The notes beneath the pieces were generated by a model. The model saw only the letters and a list, made by a program, of their open reading frames with translations, did not search any database and was not told the DNA's origin. Positions 1 through 5,585 of a stretch of 5,585 bases of DNA are shown here, piece by piece (position 1 is the stretch's first letter; the number at the start of each line of letters is the position of its first letter). Where the stretch lies: NCBI GenBank assembly GCA_031264715.1, contig JAISDP010000243.1, positions 1-5,585 on the forward strand, in the 5' to 3' direction. This DNA is from Bacteroidales bacterium (GTDB lineage Bacteria > Bacteroidota > Bacteroidia > Bacteroidales > UBA4181). The position numbers and the translations under genes were made by a program.

Positions 1-1792
1 AACCGGTATAGCCGAAATTAAAATCCACCATGTAGGTATCCCGGTATCCGTAAGTCAACCTGCTGGATACTCCCTGGTATCGTTTGGGAATAGCGGCCAT
101 GCTCAAATTGATGCCCGAACTGGTGATGTCATTGGTGTCTTTCGAGTCGCTCATGGAATAATAAACCAAAAACATAAACCGGTGCTTTTCAGCAAACAGC
201 TTATTATAGTTCAGGGTCGATTCGAGGTAGTATTTGCGGAATTGACGCTGTCCATAGCCAAATCTTGCGGCGAGCCGTTCCACCGTTTTGGCCAGTTGCA
301 GCTGTCCGTCCACATTTCTTGTATTGGCATACCACAACTCTGGAATGGTGTAACGGTATTCGTTATACCATACCTTACTGTCAAACGCTCCCTGCACGCG
401 GAACGTCAATCCGTCAAGAACAGCCGATAAATCCTGTTTCAACTCGATGGAGCTTTTATAGGTATTGATGTTCTCCGAACGGGTGCCCAGGTAATTCATC
501 ATCACGTACGGCGACATCGAATCATTTTCCCCGTAAGAGGGTATGTGTCCCGTAGAATACACTTTGGGCACCAGCAGGGGCGTAACACTCGACAGGGAAA
601 ACCACAACTGGTTGGTATTTTCTATACCCGGCTGCACCCTGCGCGTCAGATACCCGTCGGTGCTGAAGTACACCTTGGTGGTTTTGGTCAGGTTGATATC
701 CAGGTTCATACGGAATGAATAGGTATTATAACCTGTTTTTACGGGAAAGGTAACATCGGGATCCATTTTGTACGCCGCCGTTTCGGTGGACGTTCCCAAG
801 CTGATGAAATATTTGGCGATGCTTCCTCCCCCCCGCGCATTCAGGTAATAAGTCTGCTGGAGGGATACGGGATTGAAGATTTCATCCTGCCAGTCGACAT
901 CGGGATAAAGGTCGCGATCCAATCCGTACTGGATGACCTCCAATTCCCTGCCCGTATATTTGGGCGCCATCTCCCTTGCCTGGTACGCTTCGTTCACCAG
1001 CAGGGCGTAGTCGTAGGAACGGAGGTAATTGGGCATGCGCTGCAATTTCGACATGGTGAAGTTTGCCCGCGCCGAAAGCTGTATCCTGCCTTCTTCGCCG
1101 CGCTTGGTAGTGATCAGTACCACGCCGTTAGCCCCTCTCACGCCGTAAACCGCTGTTGCGGACGCATCCTTCAATATCGAAAAGCTTTCAATATCGGCGG
1201 GGTCTATCGCGTCAAGATCGCCTTCCAGCCCGTCAATCAAGACCAAAGCCTTGTCGTTGGCGCCAAAGGTACCGATCCCCCTGATCCAGAATTCGGAAAT
1301 GTTGTTCCCCGGCTCGCCGCTTTCCTGCATGGTAATGATGCCCGGCATGCGGCCTCCCAAGATATTCGCCATCGATGTGGCCGGTACCTGGAGCTGCTTG
1401 GTGTCGATCGTGCCTAAAGCGCCTGTGGTAGTGGCTTTGGCCTGGGTCGTCCCCAAAGCGCCGATCACTACTTCTTCCAAAGCGGTGGCGGACTCTTTCA
1501 TCACTATTTTCAGATCGGATACCGACCGGTCTGCAAAATGCTGCACTTCTTCATAGCCGATAAAGGAAAAGACAACCGTATTTCCCTTAAAAACCTTCAG
1601 CGAGAATTTCCCGTTGACGTCGGTGGTGGTTCCGACTCCGGGCTGGTTCTTCGCATAGATGGTTACGCCGGGCAAGAAGCCTGTTTCGTCCGAAACGGTG
1701 CCCGAAACAGTAAACTGTTCCTGTTCCTGTTGCGACCGGACAGAAGCGACTGTACATACGGCCAGCAGGAAAATGATCCATATTTGTTTCAT
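1..1792 (-). CDS. SusC-like TonB-dependent outer-membrane receptor, N-terminal 597 residues (3' end beyond window)
   Basis: This is an outer-membrane beta-barrel of the SusC/RagA family, which imports oligomers with TonB/ExbBD energy and normally pairs with a SusD-like lid lipoprotein. The ATG at 1792 opens an uninterrupted frame to the window edge: 597 codons plus one base. A Sec signal peptide lies at residues 1-20 (basic MKQ, hydrophobic IWIIFLLAV, likely cut at VRS|QQ). Residues about 27-100 are a carboxypeptidase-regulatory-like domain (VSGTVSDETGFLPGVTI, then TTTDVNGKFSLKV). The linker LEEVVIGALGTTQ sits where SusC proteins usually read EVVVVGYGTQ and probably includes the TonB box. The plug spans about 115-232 and carries the family hallmarks SILKDASATAVYGVRGANG and VVLITTKRG. 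Barrel strands follow, and the last visible residues, DFNFGYTG, match the family's FNFGYNG region. Family members are usually about 1,000 residues, so roughly 60 percent is present. It is probably the third gene of the operon, 32 bases after the NHL lipoprotein. A SusD gene is expected next, outside the window. The substrate cannot be inferred. Confidence 0.96.
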   Translation of the reverse strand, partial: MKQIWIIFLLAVCTVASVRSQQEQEQFTVSGTVSDETGFLPGVTIYAKNQPGVGTTTDVNGKFSLKVFKGNTVVFSFIGYEEVQHFADRSVSDLKIVMKESATALEEVVIGALGTTQAKATTTGALGTIDTKQLQVPATSMANILGGRMPGIITMQESGEPGNNISEFWIRGIGTFGANDKALVLIDGLEGDLDAIDPADIESFSILKDASATAVYGVRGANGVVLITTKRGEEGRIQLSARANFTMSKLQRMPNYLRSYDYALLVNEAYQAREMAPKYTGRELEVIQYGLDRDLYPDVDWQDEIFNPVSLQQTYYLNARGGGSIAKYFISLGTSTETAAYKMDPDVTFPVKTGYNTYSFRMNLDINLTKTTKVYFSTDGYLTRRVQPGIENTNQLWFSLSSVTPLLVPKVYSTGHIPSYGENDSMSPYVMMNYLGTRSENINTYKSSIELKQDLSAVLDGLTFRVQGAFDSKVWYNEYRYTIPELWYANTRNVDGQLQLAKTVERLAARFGYGQRQFRKYYLESTLNYNKLFAEKHRFMFLVYYSMSDSKDTNDITSSGINLSMAAIPKRYQGVSSRLTYGYRDTYMVDFNFGYTG

Positions 1793-1824
1793 CTTTCTAA
1801 TTTAATTTTAAATGAGGATAATGA

Positions 1825-3222
1825 TTATTCAATGGTAAGCTTGCGGATGCACCGGTTGCCCGTGTCGGCAACATACATGGCGCCGTCTCTCCGGTCGATG
1901 CATAAGCCCCAGGGCTGCCTGAAAAGGGCGTCGTCCGGATTCCCGTCTACGAAACCCGCTTTGCCTGCAATCCCCGCCAGCGTTGATACCAATCCCGTTC
2001 GGAGATCAATTTTCCTGATACAGTGATTGTCCCTGTCGGCAACAACAAGATTGCCGTCGCTGTCCAGCACCATTTGCCGGGGAGAGTTAAACTTGGCAGT
2101 CGCCAGGGGGCCATCCCGCCATGCATTGGCGTCGCTGCCGACTCCTCCGGTTAGCCAGTCGGTTTCTCCCGTCCTGATATTACAGTAAACAATACCGTGA
2201 GGATTGCCGGTTCCGCCGCCAAGCGCTGCATACAGCATTTCGGGATTATTCGGGTCGAAGACGCAAAAACTGTCGCCATTTTGAGCCCGTACCAGCCATA
2301 ATTCCGGATGTTCCCCGAGTTCGTCCGGGTCCAGCGTCCTGGCCCGTTCCCCATTGCGCGTTTCGGGATCGAAGCGGATAACGGCTCCATCGCGGTTCGA
2401 GCGGTAGTACACCTTGCCGTCTAAGGGACAGATCGCAAAAGAATGTTTATATGCGTCAAGCGTAAAATAATCCGGCGAACTTTGCGGCGGTTTGAAAACG
2501 GATCTTGTTCTCGCTGCCCATCCCGCATCAGGGTCAAATTCATAAAACATCTCCCTGTATGCAGTTCCTCCGCCATTTGCCGGCGCCAGAATGATCTTAC
2601 CCGAAGCATCCGTAGTAGGCGCCGTAGGCGCGGGGTCGTCGCTGTTTCCGGTAATTTCCAGCAGTCTTGTCACCATTTGGGTCTGCTGGTCGATCAGGAC
2701 CATGCTCCGTTGCGTCCAATGGGAAAGAAAGAGATTTCCTTCATTGTCAACGGTTAAATAACGCGGATCGCGGAGTATGGCCTCGCTGAACGCACCGGCC
2801 TTGAATTCCTGGGTGCCGGTGTTGGGATTCCCGACAACAGTGCTCACCAGGGCGGTAACGTGGTACGTAAATCTTTGATCCATCTCAACAGACTGATCGC
2901 CGATCTTCACCGTAATGGCATGTTCGCCTTCCTCTAACCGCGGCACATACAGTAATACCCTGCCGCTGGCGCAACCCACAATGTTCGCTTTCCTGTCGCC
3001 GAAATATACTTCCACGGAAGCGGGATCGTTTCCCAGGTTGCTTCCTCTCAGGAGAACCTGCGTCGCCCTCATTCCTTCAATGGGATCGATGGATTCTATG
3101 GTGATGGACTGCCCCGGATTGTGCGGGCCTCCGTCGTCTATTTTCCGGTCCTTATTTTCGCACGAATAATAGCCGAAAACTGCTGCCATGCAGCATAACA
3201 TAATAAATAATCTTCGTTTCAT
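1825..3222 (-). CDS. Surface lipoprotein with IPT/TIG domain and NHL-repeat beta-propeller
   Basis: This is a 465-residue predicted lipoprotein, probably exposed on the outer membrane. The signal peptide MKRRLFIMLCCMAAVFGYYSC places the lipidated cysteine at residue 21. The lipobox YYSC is non-canonical, and the charged stretch ENKDRKIDD follows, as is common in exported Bacteroidota lipoproteins. Residues about 38-120 form an IPT/TIG immunoglobulin-like fold (IESIDPIEG, VLLRGSNLG, VYFGDRKANIV, VPRLEEGEHAITV). Residues about 125-465 look like a beta-propeller of NHL-type repeats. The clearest are 151-188 (DPRYLTVDNEGNLFLS), 378-418 (FNSPRQMVLDSDGNLVVAD, then VSTLAG) and 433-463 (QPWGLCIDRRDGAMYVADTG, then CIRKL). 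VSTVVG near 127 and VSTLAG near 412 mark equivalent blade ends. No catalytic motif is visible, so I infer a binding or scaffolding role at the cell surface. The gene lies 83 bases after the BIG2 lipoprotein and 32 bases before susC, on the same strand. The ATG at 3222 is supported by the signal peptide. The leader is AT-rich with no clear Shine-Dalgarno. Confidence 0.93.
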   Translation of the reverse strand: MKRRLFIMLCCMAAVFGYYSCENKDRKIDDGGPHNPGQSITIESIDPIEGMRATQVLLRGSNLGNDPASVEVYFGDRKANIVGCASGRVLLYVPRLEEGEHAITVKIGDQSVEMDQRFTYHVTALVSTVVGNPNTGTQEFKAGAFSEAILRDPRYLTVDNEGNLFLSHWTQRSMVLIDQQTQMVTRLLEITGNSDDPAPTAPTTDASGKIILAPANGGGTAYREMFYEFDPDAGWAARTRSVFKPPQSSPDYFTLDAYKHSFAICPLDGKVYYRSNRDGAVIRFDPETRNGERARTLDPDELGEHPELWLVRAQNGDSFCVFDPNNPEMLYAALGGGTGNPHGIVYCNIRTGETDWLTGGVGSDANAWRDGPLATAKFNSPRQMVLDSDGNLVVADRDNHCIRKIDLRTGLVSTLAGIAGKAGFVDGNPDDALFRQPWGLCIDRRDGAMYVADTGNRCIRKLTIE

Positions 3223-3305
3223 TTGATTTGGTTTTTAATTTGGTACATCATTTAATAAAGGATTATGTTTGGTTTTCTTGATAATGTCGACTCCATACAA
3301 TCATT

Positions 3306-4859
3306 CTAATCGGCAAGCTTGCAGAAGATAAAGTCGTCGCACAGCGTCAGGGGGTTTTGATTCGGATTCGCATAGTTGCGTATATCCACTTGAATGCGCA
3401 CCTGATGGACGTCGGGGGGAATGACCAGCAATGATCCCAAATAATTGATCGCGGCTGGCCGCGAATTAAACGTATACGCATTTTCGATGCTGATGGGGAT
3501 CTCATGATAAAGCGTACGGCCGTCTACGGAAAGTATTTTCACCGTTTCGTTATCCTTGAGGGACCCATTCGCGTCGTTGCACCTCATGCCGATAATGCAG
3601 CTGAGCCCGTATGTCGCTCCGGGGGTAACGTCTACGATCTGATAAAATCCTCCGGTGAGGTTGCTGCCCACTCTTGCCGCCCAATCACCGACCCTGGCAT
3701 CTAAAAAATAATTCCCGTTTCCGCTTTCCCAAAAGCTCTTATCCTGATTCTTTCCCACGCGGTTTAAGGTGCCGGCGTCGTTTACATTCACCATGGCGCC
3801 ATAGACCGGGTGAGGAGTGGGATAATAGGTTGAAAACCAGTTTGTCGACGATGGTATTCTTACCCATCCCGGAACTTGGCCTTCAACAAAATTGACCGTA
3901 GAGGTCGGATCCGGTTCTTCAAACCCGGGATTCACCAAAAGGTTATCGGGGCCATCCTCCATAACGTAAACCTTGCAGACGGCCGTCCACTGTTCATCCG
4001 CCGAAGTTGCGGTAATTTCGGCCACGCCTTTGGAGATTGCGGTCACATTGCCGGCGTCATCCACCTCGGCGATGCCGGGCTGGTTGCTTGACCAGGTCAC
4101 CTCTTTGTAGGTAGCGTCGTCAGGCTCAACAGTGCATATCAGACGGGACGAGGGCCGGCCTGTTTTGAAAACCAGCGTCTCCCTGTCAAGACTGATGCCG
4201 GTTACAGCTATCGCAGGAACGGTAACGGCGCATGTTGCCGTAAACCCGCCGCTGACAGTGGTAGCGGTAATGTTGGCCGTACCGGGGGCCAGAGCCGTCA
4301 CCGCGCCGCTTTCATTGACCCCGGCAACTTCGGGAGCGTCGCTCAGCCAGGTTACCTCCTTGTAGGTAGCGTTGGCCGGCTCGATGGCATACGTCAGGGT
4401 ATGGGCGGGATCGCCTACCTTAAGTTCCAGCGTTTCCTCGCCAAGCCTGATACCGGTGATCTCTACCGGCACAATGGTAACGGTGCATGTCGCCGTTTTG
4501 CCGCCGTCCTCGGTGGTAGCGGTAATGACGGCCGTTCCTTCGGCTTTGGCGATCACCTTACCGCCCAGCACGCCGGCTACTTGGTAATCGTCGCTTGTCC
4601 ACCTCACCACTTTGTTCGTGGCGCCGGCAGGCTCAACGACCGCCGTCAATACCCACTCGCTTCCGGCATCCAGCGTTTGCGAGGACTGCTCAAACCTGAT
4701 GCCGGTTACGGCTACCGGCCCGGTGTTTCCATCATCCTTATCCTTGCAGGATGTAGCGATAACTGCTAAAAACGCAGTTATTCCCGCGAACAGAAGCACG
4801 CTTCGCTTCATTCGCCTGTTGATGATCTCTGTTTTTTGATAAAATAAACTTCCTTTCAT
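3306..4859 (-). CDS. Surface lipoprotein with three BIG2 Ig-like domains and a jelly-roll-like C-terminal module
   Basis: This is a predicted surface-exposed lipoprotein of 517 residues from the ATG at 4859, or 501 from the ATG at 4811. The second start (residue 17, MKRSVLLFAGITAF) gives a textbook lipoprotein signal peptide. The first adds a 16-residue charged extension, so 4811 may be the true start. The lipobox is ATSC with the cysteine at residue 38 (numbered from 4859), followed by the acidic-basic run KDKDD. Three tandem BIG2 domains lie at about 49-128, 131-214 and 217-299. Each runs from VTGI through an EPxxAT..V.W.S core to a TAxC.V strand. Residues about 305-517 open with NLLVNPGFEEP and PGW, continue with FYQIVDVTPGATY and end with CDDFIFCK. 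That layout is common in CBM4/9/22-like and other galactose-binding-fold modules, so carbohydrate binding is plausible but not shown. The BIG2 string probably acts as a spacer. Position suggests the first gene of the operon, in the role of a surface glycan-binding protein. Confidence 0.93.
   Translation of the reverse strand: MKGSLFYQKTEIINRRMKRSVLLFAGITAFLAVIATSCKDKDDGNTGPVAVTGIRFEQSSQTLDAGSEWVLTAVVEPAGATNKVVRWTSDDYQVAGVLGGKVIAKAEGTAVITATTEDGGKTATCTVTIVPVEITGIRLGEETLELKVGDPAHTLTYAIEPANATYKEVTWLSDAPEVAGVNESGAVTALAPGTANITATTVSGGFTATCAVTVPAIAVTGISLDRETLVFKTGRPSSRLICTVEPDDATYKEVTWSSNQPGIAEVDDAGNVTAISKGVAEITATSADEQWTAVCKVYVMEDGPDNLLVNPGFEEPDPTSTVNFVEGQVPGWVRIPSSTNWFSTYYPTPHPVYGAMVNVNDAGTLNRVGKNQDKSFWESGNGNYFLDARVGDWAARVGSNLTGGFYQIVDVTPGATYGLSCIIGMRCNDANGSLKDNETVKILSVDGRTLYHEIPISIENAYTFNSRPAAINYLGSLLVIPPDVHQVRIQVDIRNYANPNQNPLTLCDDFIFCKLAD
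3963..4715 (-). repeat. Three tandem BIG2-domain repeats, about 250 bases each
   Basis: The repeats occupy about 4476-4715, 4218-4469 and 3963-4211 within the first lipoprotein gene. Domains 2 and 3 share ATYKEVTW exactly. On the plus strand their DNA shares TTGTAGGTAGCG, at 4351-4362 and 4102-4113, within longer similar blocks. Domain 1 is more diverged (ATNKVVRW). This suggests domains 2 and 3 arose by a later duplication than the one that produced domain 1. Boundaries are approximate, as they come from the protein pattern. Confidence 0.75.
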
Positions 4860-4873
4860 TTTGATTGATTTAA

Positions 4874-4881
4874 AAAATGTA
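4874..4881 (-). promoter_or_regulatory. Possible -7 box for the lipoprotein-susC operon
   Basis: The minus strand reads TACATTTT here, one base from the Bacteroidota primary-sigma -7 consensus TAnnTTTG. No convincing TTTG lies about 20 bases upstream, so the call is weak. If it is used, transcription would start about 10 bases before the ATG at 4859. That would make the ATG at 4811 the more reasonable translation start. Confidence 0.25.
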
Positions 4882-4910
4882 ACATTGATGAGAATTATAA
4901 TAATTAATGG

Positions 4911-4928
4911 ATTTGCTTCATTTGCTTT
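4911..4928. repeat. Short tandem direct repeat ATTTGCTT, 9-base period
   Basis: The plus strand reads ATTTGCTTC then ATTTGCTTT with no gap. It lies between the hairpin at 4948-5000 and the possible promoter near 4874, a position where a transcription factor could bind. Two short copies in AT-rich DNA can also arise by chance. Confidence 0.3.
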
Positions 4929-4947
4929 ATTTTACGGGACAAAATAA

Positions 4948-5000
4948 AAACTGCTATAGCCGCCATACGGGTCAGTACCCTATGGCAGCTATAGCAGTTT
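4948..5000 (-). terminator. Strong intrinsic-terminator-like hairpin
   Basis: The arms are AAACTGCTATAGC (4948-4960) with GCTATAGCAGTTT (4988-5000), GCCATA (4962-4967) with TATGGC (4981-4986), and GGGT (4969-4972) with ACCC (4977-4980), around a four-base loop. Read as minus-strand RNA, positions 4987 and 4961 form a U-G wobble, giving 24 pairs with a single bulged G at 4968. The right arm runs straight into UUUUUAUUUUG, as expected of a Rho-independent terminator. Read as plus-strand RNA, the same positions are a C-A mismatch, and the U-run (5005-5010) starts only after GTGA. Plus-strand termination is therefore possible but less ideal. The hairpin ends 89 bases before the ATG at 4859, so it would stop any minus-strand transcript entering from the right, or act as a conditional stop in a leader. 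Confidence 0.7.
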
Positions 5001-5011
5001 GTGATTTTTTG

Positions 5012-5096
<85 letters not shown>

Positions 5097-5307
5097 AAGG
5101 CGTGCCAAAGCCCGTTATTACTGGGGCTTCAAGCACATATAATATGTTGGAAAAAGAGAACAAAATTGATCAAGTTTACTTGACAAATAAAATAAAGTAT
5201 CTACTCCTAAAATGCTCTGAAGAATCGAAGGCGCTATCGGCAATACAAAAAACTTAATTTTCTAACTATAAGCGTTATAAATCATAAAAATCGATTTTTC
5301 AATTCTA

Positions 5308-5315
5308 CAAATGTA
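5308..5315 (-). promoter_or_regulatory. Candidate Bacteroidota -7 box TACATTTG
   Basis: The minus strand reads TACATTTG, an exact match to the Bacteroidota consensus TAnnTTTG. A T-run (A-run on the plus strand, 5332-5338) lies about 17 to 23 bases upstream, where a TTTG-like -33 element is expected, though no exact TTTG occurs there. The predicted start is near 5300. No minus-strand gene follows until the lipoprotein 440 bases away, so it would drive a long leader or an independent RNA. Confidence 0.4.
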
Positions 5316-5331
5316 AATATATCTTTCGGAG

Positions 5332-5352
5332 AAAAAAATCTTCGCTATGCGA
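5332..5352 (-). terminator. Weak terminator-like hairpin for the right-edge gene
   Basis: The minus strand reads TCGC-ATA-GCGA (5352-5342), then AGATTTTTTT. The stem has only four base pairs, so this is a weak candidate. It lies about 75 bases after the stop codon of the gene at the right edge, a reasonable place for its transcript to end. The plus-strand reading also runs into a T-run (5360-5365). Confidence 0.25.
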
Positions 5353-5391
5353 TCATCTCTTTTTTAAGAATTTTTAACAGTTTATCATAAA

Positions 5392-5408
5392 ATTGTATGC
5401 GTTACAAT
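5392..5408. repeat. Inverted repeat ATTGTA-N5-TACAAT
   Basis: This is a perfect 6-base inverted repeat around TGCGT, starting 17 bases beyond the stop codon of the right-edge gene. As RNA it would be a weak AT-rich hairpin followed by UUUAUG on the minus strand. As DNA it could be an operator. Chance is also possible. Confidence 0.3.
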
Positions 5409-5424
5409 ACAGGGCTCGATCCTT

Positions 5425-5585
5425 CTACCAGCCGTCTTTTGACGCCTCCCGGCATCCGATCGCGAGATTCCGTCGTATCCATCGCACTGCCCACACAGCA
5501 ATAGCTGCCAGTACAAAACGCGGTAGCGTTATCCATCCCAGCCCTGCGCCAATAGCCAGGAATAGCGAGGTATCCTCGAGGAGAG
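5425..5585 (-). CDS. C-terminal fragment of a probable membrane protein (5' end beyond window)
   Basis: An open minus-strand frame enters from the right edge (first whole codon at 5583) and ends at TAG (5425-5427), giving 52 residues. It begins LLEDTSLFLAIGAG, continues with a hydrophobic stretch to about residue 34 (VLAAIAVWAV) and ends in a basic tail (RWIRRN, then CREASKDGW). This is the pattern of a last membrane segment with a positive cytoplasmic end. Base composition changes from AT-rich to more GC-rich near the stop codon, which supports a real gene end there. The LLED-then-hydrophobic start faintly recalls the C-terminus of DUF4126 membrane proteins, but the fragment is too short to assign a family. 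A second minus-strand frame is also open here, but it is less protein-like. It is followed by a long AT-rich gap, so it is probably not part of the susC operon. Confidence 0.5.
   Translation of the reverse strand, partial: LLEDTSLFLAIGAGLGWITLPRFVLAAIAVWAVRWIRRNLAIGCREASKDGW

Noticed and set aside
182..468. Plus-strand open frames opposite susC
   Set aside because: They are shadows of the strongly supported minus-strand receptor and show no domain or composition of their own.
1251..2026. Plus-strand frames opposite the susC 5' end and the NHL lipoprotein
   Set aside because: They cross two real minus-strand genes and their gap, and their sequences are not protein-like.
3223..3305. Internal promoter or terminator between the two lipoprotein genes
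   Set aside because: I see no TAnnTTTG box and no stem followed by a T-run on the minus strand. Co-transcription is the simpler reading.
3504..4839. Several plus-strand frames opposite the BIG2 lipoprotein
   Set aside because: They are antisense readings of repeated BIG2 DNA. Their repetitiveness comes from the real gene.
4948..5000. Hairpin arms as ends of an invertible promoter
   Set aside because: Only four bases separate the innermost arms, so there is no room for an invertible promoter. The U-run fits a terminator better.
5250..5290. Antiterminator pairing between GCTTATAGTTAG in the leader and the hairpin's left arm
   Set aside because: Complementarity is broken by several mismatches, so I do not claim a switch.
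5311..5328. Plus-strand promoter at TATCTTTC
   Set aside because: It lacks the final G of the consensus, and no plus-strand gene follows within the window.

Overview
The window reads as a piece of a Bacteroidota (probably Bacteroidales) chromosome. The evidence is a SusC-type TonB-dependent receptor, two surface lipoproteins with charged residues after the lipobox cysteine, AT-rich leaders without clear Shine-Dalgarno sequences, and a promoter-like TAnnTTTG box. I cannot name the species.

All supportable genes lie on the minus strand, so the biological order runs from right to left. At the right edge (5425-5585) is the C-terminal end of a probable small membrane protein. An AT-rich gap of about 560 bases follows (4860-5424). 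It holds a candidate minus-strand promoter (5308-5315), a (CT)27 dinucleotide tract (5039-5092), a CG-alternating hairpin (5012-5035), a strong terminator-like hairpin (4948-5000) and a 9-base-period direct repeat (4911-4928). Next comes a three-gene block: a lipoprotein with three BIG2 immunoglobulin-like domains and a jelly-roll-like C-terminal module (3306-4859 or 3306-4811), a lipoprotein with an IPT/TIG domain and an NHL-repeat beta-propeller (1825-3222), and the N-terminal 597 residues of a SusC-like receptor (1-1792), which runs off the left edge.

The three genes are separated by 83 and 32 bases with no visible terminator, so they are probably one operon. By family knowledge, SusC is the outer-membrane, TonB-driven importer that works with a SusD lid lipoprotein. 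No SusD is visible here, and it would be expected beyond the left edge. The two lipoproteins look like surface-exposed binding proteins that collect or present a glycan or other oligomer to the transporter. No glycoside hydrolase, sulfatase or regulator lies in the window, so the substrate cannot be inferred.

The least ordinary part is the gap upstream of the operon. A minus-strand transcript starting near 5300 would carry a (GA)27 run, then a small hairpin, then a long hairpin ending in a U-rich run, about 90 bases before the first lipoprotein gene. This could be an independent small RNA, an attenuated and length-variable leader, or a dispersed repeat element that landed there. Sequence alone does not decide between these.
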